From an uncultured Bacteroidia bacterium (GTDB lineage Bacteria > Bacteroidota > Bacteroidia > Bacteroidales > Prolixibacteraceae), in the NCBI GenBank assembly GCA_903850335.1, contig CAINLJ010000189.1:1-43422 (forward strand): a DNA stretch of 43,422 bases, in the 5' to 3' direction. Below are positions 43,208-43,422 of the stretch, piece by piece. Each line of letters starts with the position of its first letter. Positions within the stretch are counted from its first letter, which is position 1. The notes below the pieces were generated by a model. The model was not told where the DNA came from and ran no database searches. It was given only the letters and a program-made list of their open reading frames with translations. The position numbers were made by a program, and so were the translations under genes.

Positions 43208-43422
43208 TTACTTTCCGGAGGGGGATTTGGAATTGTTCCAGGAGATTATTACGGAGCACATAAACCATCTGGGTAAACCCGGATAAAAAAATCGTGGTGC
43301 AAGAGTTGCAGTGGCCGGGGCGTTTACAACAACCATCGAAGCATATTTTTCGTCGGCTATGTTATTGACTTTTAATTCGGCATCAACAAAAAGTTGCTTA
43401 GAAATATTAAAGGCATACCCAC
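43208..43422 (-). CDS. TonB-dependent receptor, C-terminal part (runs off the right edge)
   Basis: The minus strand is open from the window edge to TAA at 43208-43210 (about 70 codons). The peptide FVDAELKVNNIADEKYAS, then APATATLAPRFFYPGLPRWF, matches the last barrel strands of siderophore/vitamin-type TonB-dependent receptors (NNxxxxxYAS ... PRxFYPGxPR). Past RWF the tail MCSVIISWNNSKSPSGK lacks the usual C-terminal Phe, so the last strand may be altered by a frameshift or extended. The sugar dehydrogenase fusion follows 162 bp downstream on the same strand. Most of the gene is outside the window. Confidence 0.75.
   Translation of the reverse strand, partial: GYAFNISKQLFVDAELKVNNIADEKYASMVVVNAPATATLAPRFFYPGLPRWFMCSVIISWNNSKSPSGK

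Noticed and set aside
43113-43286. Plus-strand 57-codon ORF (GTG start) that looks fairly protein-like
   Set aside because: It overlaps, antisense, the conserved C-terminal strands of the TonB receptor on the minus strand, which match a known family pattern much better.

Overview
The window is chromosomal DNA of a Bacteroidota bacterium, probably a Bacteroidales/Marinilabiliales-like saccharolytic member. The signs are a SusC/SusD pair behind a FecI-type sigma factor and FecR-type anti-sigma factor, TonB-dependent receptors with carboxypeptidase-regulatory-like N-terminal domains, many secreted glycoside hydrolases, a three-gene succinate dehydrogenase/fumarate reductase, and several promoters of the Bacteroidota type (-33 TTTG, -7 TAnnTTTG) rather than the enterobacterial type. 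The genus cannot be fixed from sequence alone.

Layout. 1-7.5 kb is mainly housekeeping and respiration on the minus strand: a cytochrome c-like lipoprotein cut by the left edge, a six-heme lipoprotein, a conserved hypothetical protein, sdhC-sdhA-sdhB and an alpha/beta hydrolase. 7.6-10.0 kb is a plus-strand TonB-dependent receptor. 10.0-11.9 kb is decayed accessory DNA: an octamer tandem array, an AAA_14/DUF4143 ATPase whose start codon is out of frame, the remains of a hipBA-like pair and a small heptamer array. 12.0-40.2 kb is a polysaccharide utilization locus: sigma factor, FecR, SusC, SusD, GH43, DUF5107-TPR, GH29, GH38, a broken GH42-like gene, GH2 and GH78. The enzymes suggest a branched heteroglycan containing galactose, fucose, mannose-type sugars and rhamnose. 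The right end holds a third recognisable DUF4143 ATPase, a cytochrome c-sugar dehydrogenase fusion and the C-terminus of another TonB-dependent receptor.

Addiction- or defence-type modules sit between the glycan genes: an intact DUF4143 ATPase next to a decayed relative (25.4-27.3 kb), an AbiEi/AbiEii pair (30.6-31.8 kb), a VapBC pair (34.0-34.6 kb) and another DUF4143 ATPase (40.3 kb). Four of them have a perfect inverted repeat just upstream, and in three cases the repeat overlaps or abuts a sequence matching the Bacteroidota -7 element. This looks like shared autoregulatory architecture. The clearest case is vapBC: TTTG-N19-TATATTTG with an 8-bp inverted repeat inside. The AAA gene at 40.3 kb has 26-bp perfect arms that also create a mirrored promoter on the other strand.

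Several genes are broken: the GH42-like gene has an out-of-frame internal deletion, one DUF4143 copy is a frameshifted remnant, another has lost its start, and hipBA is reduced to fragments. Two coding regions at the window edges are visible only as partial genes. No rRNA, tRNA, CRISPR array, transposase or integrase was seen.
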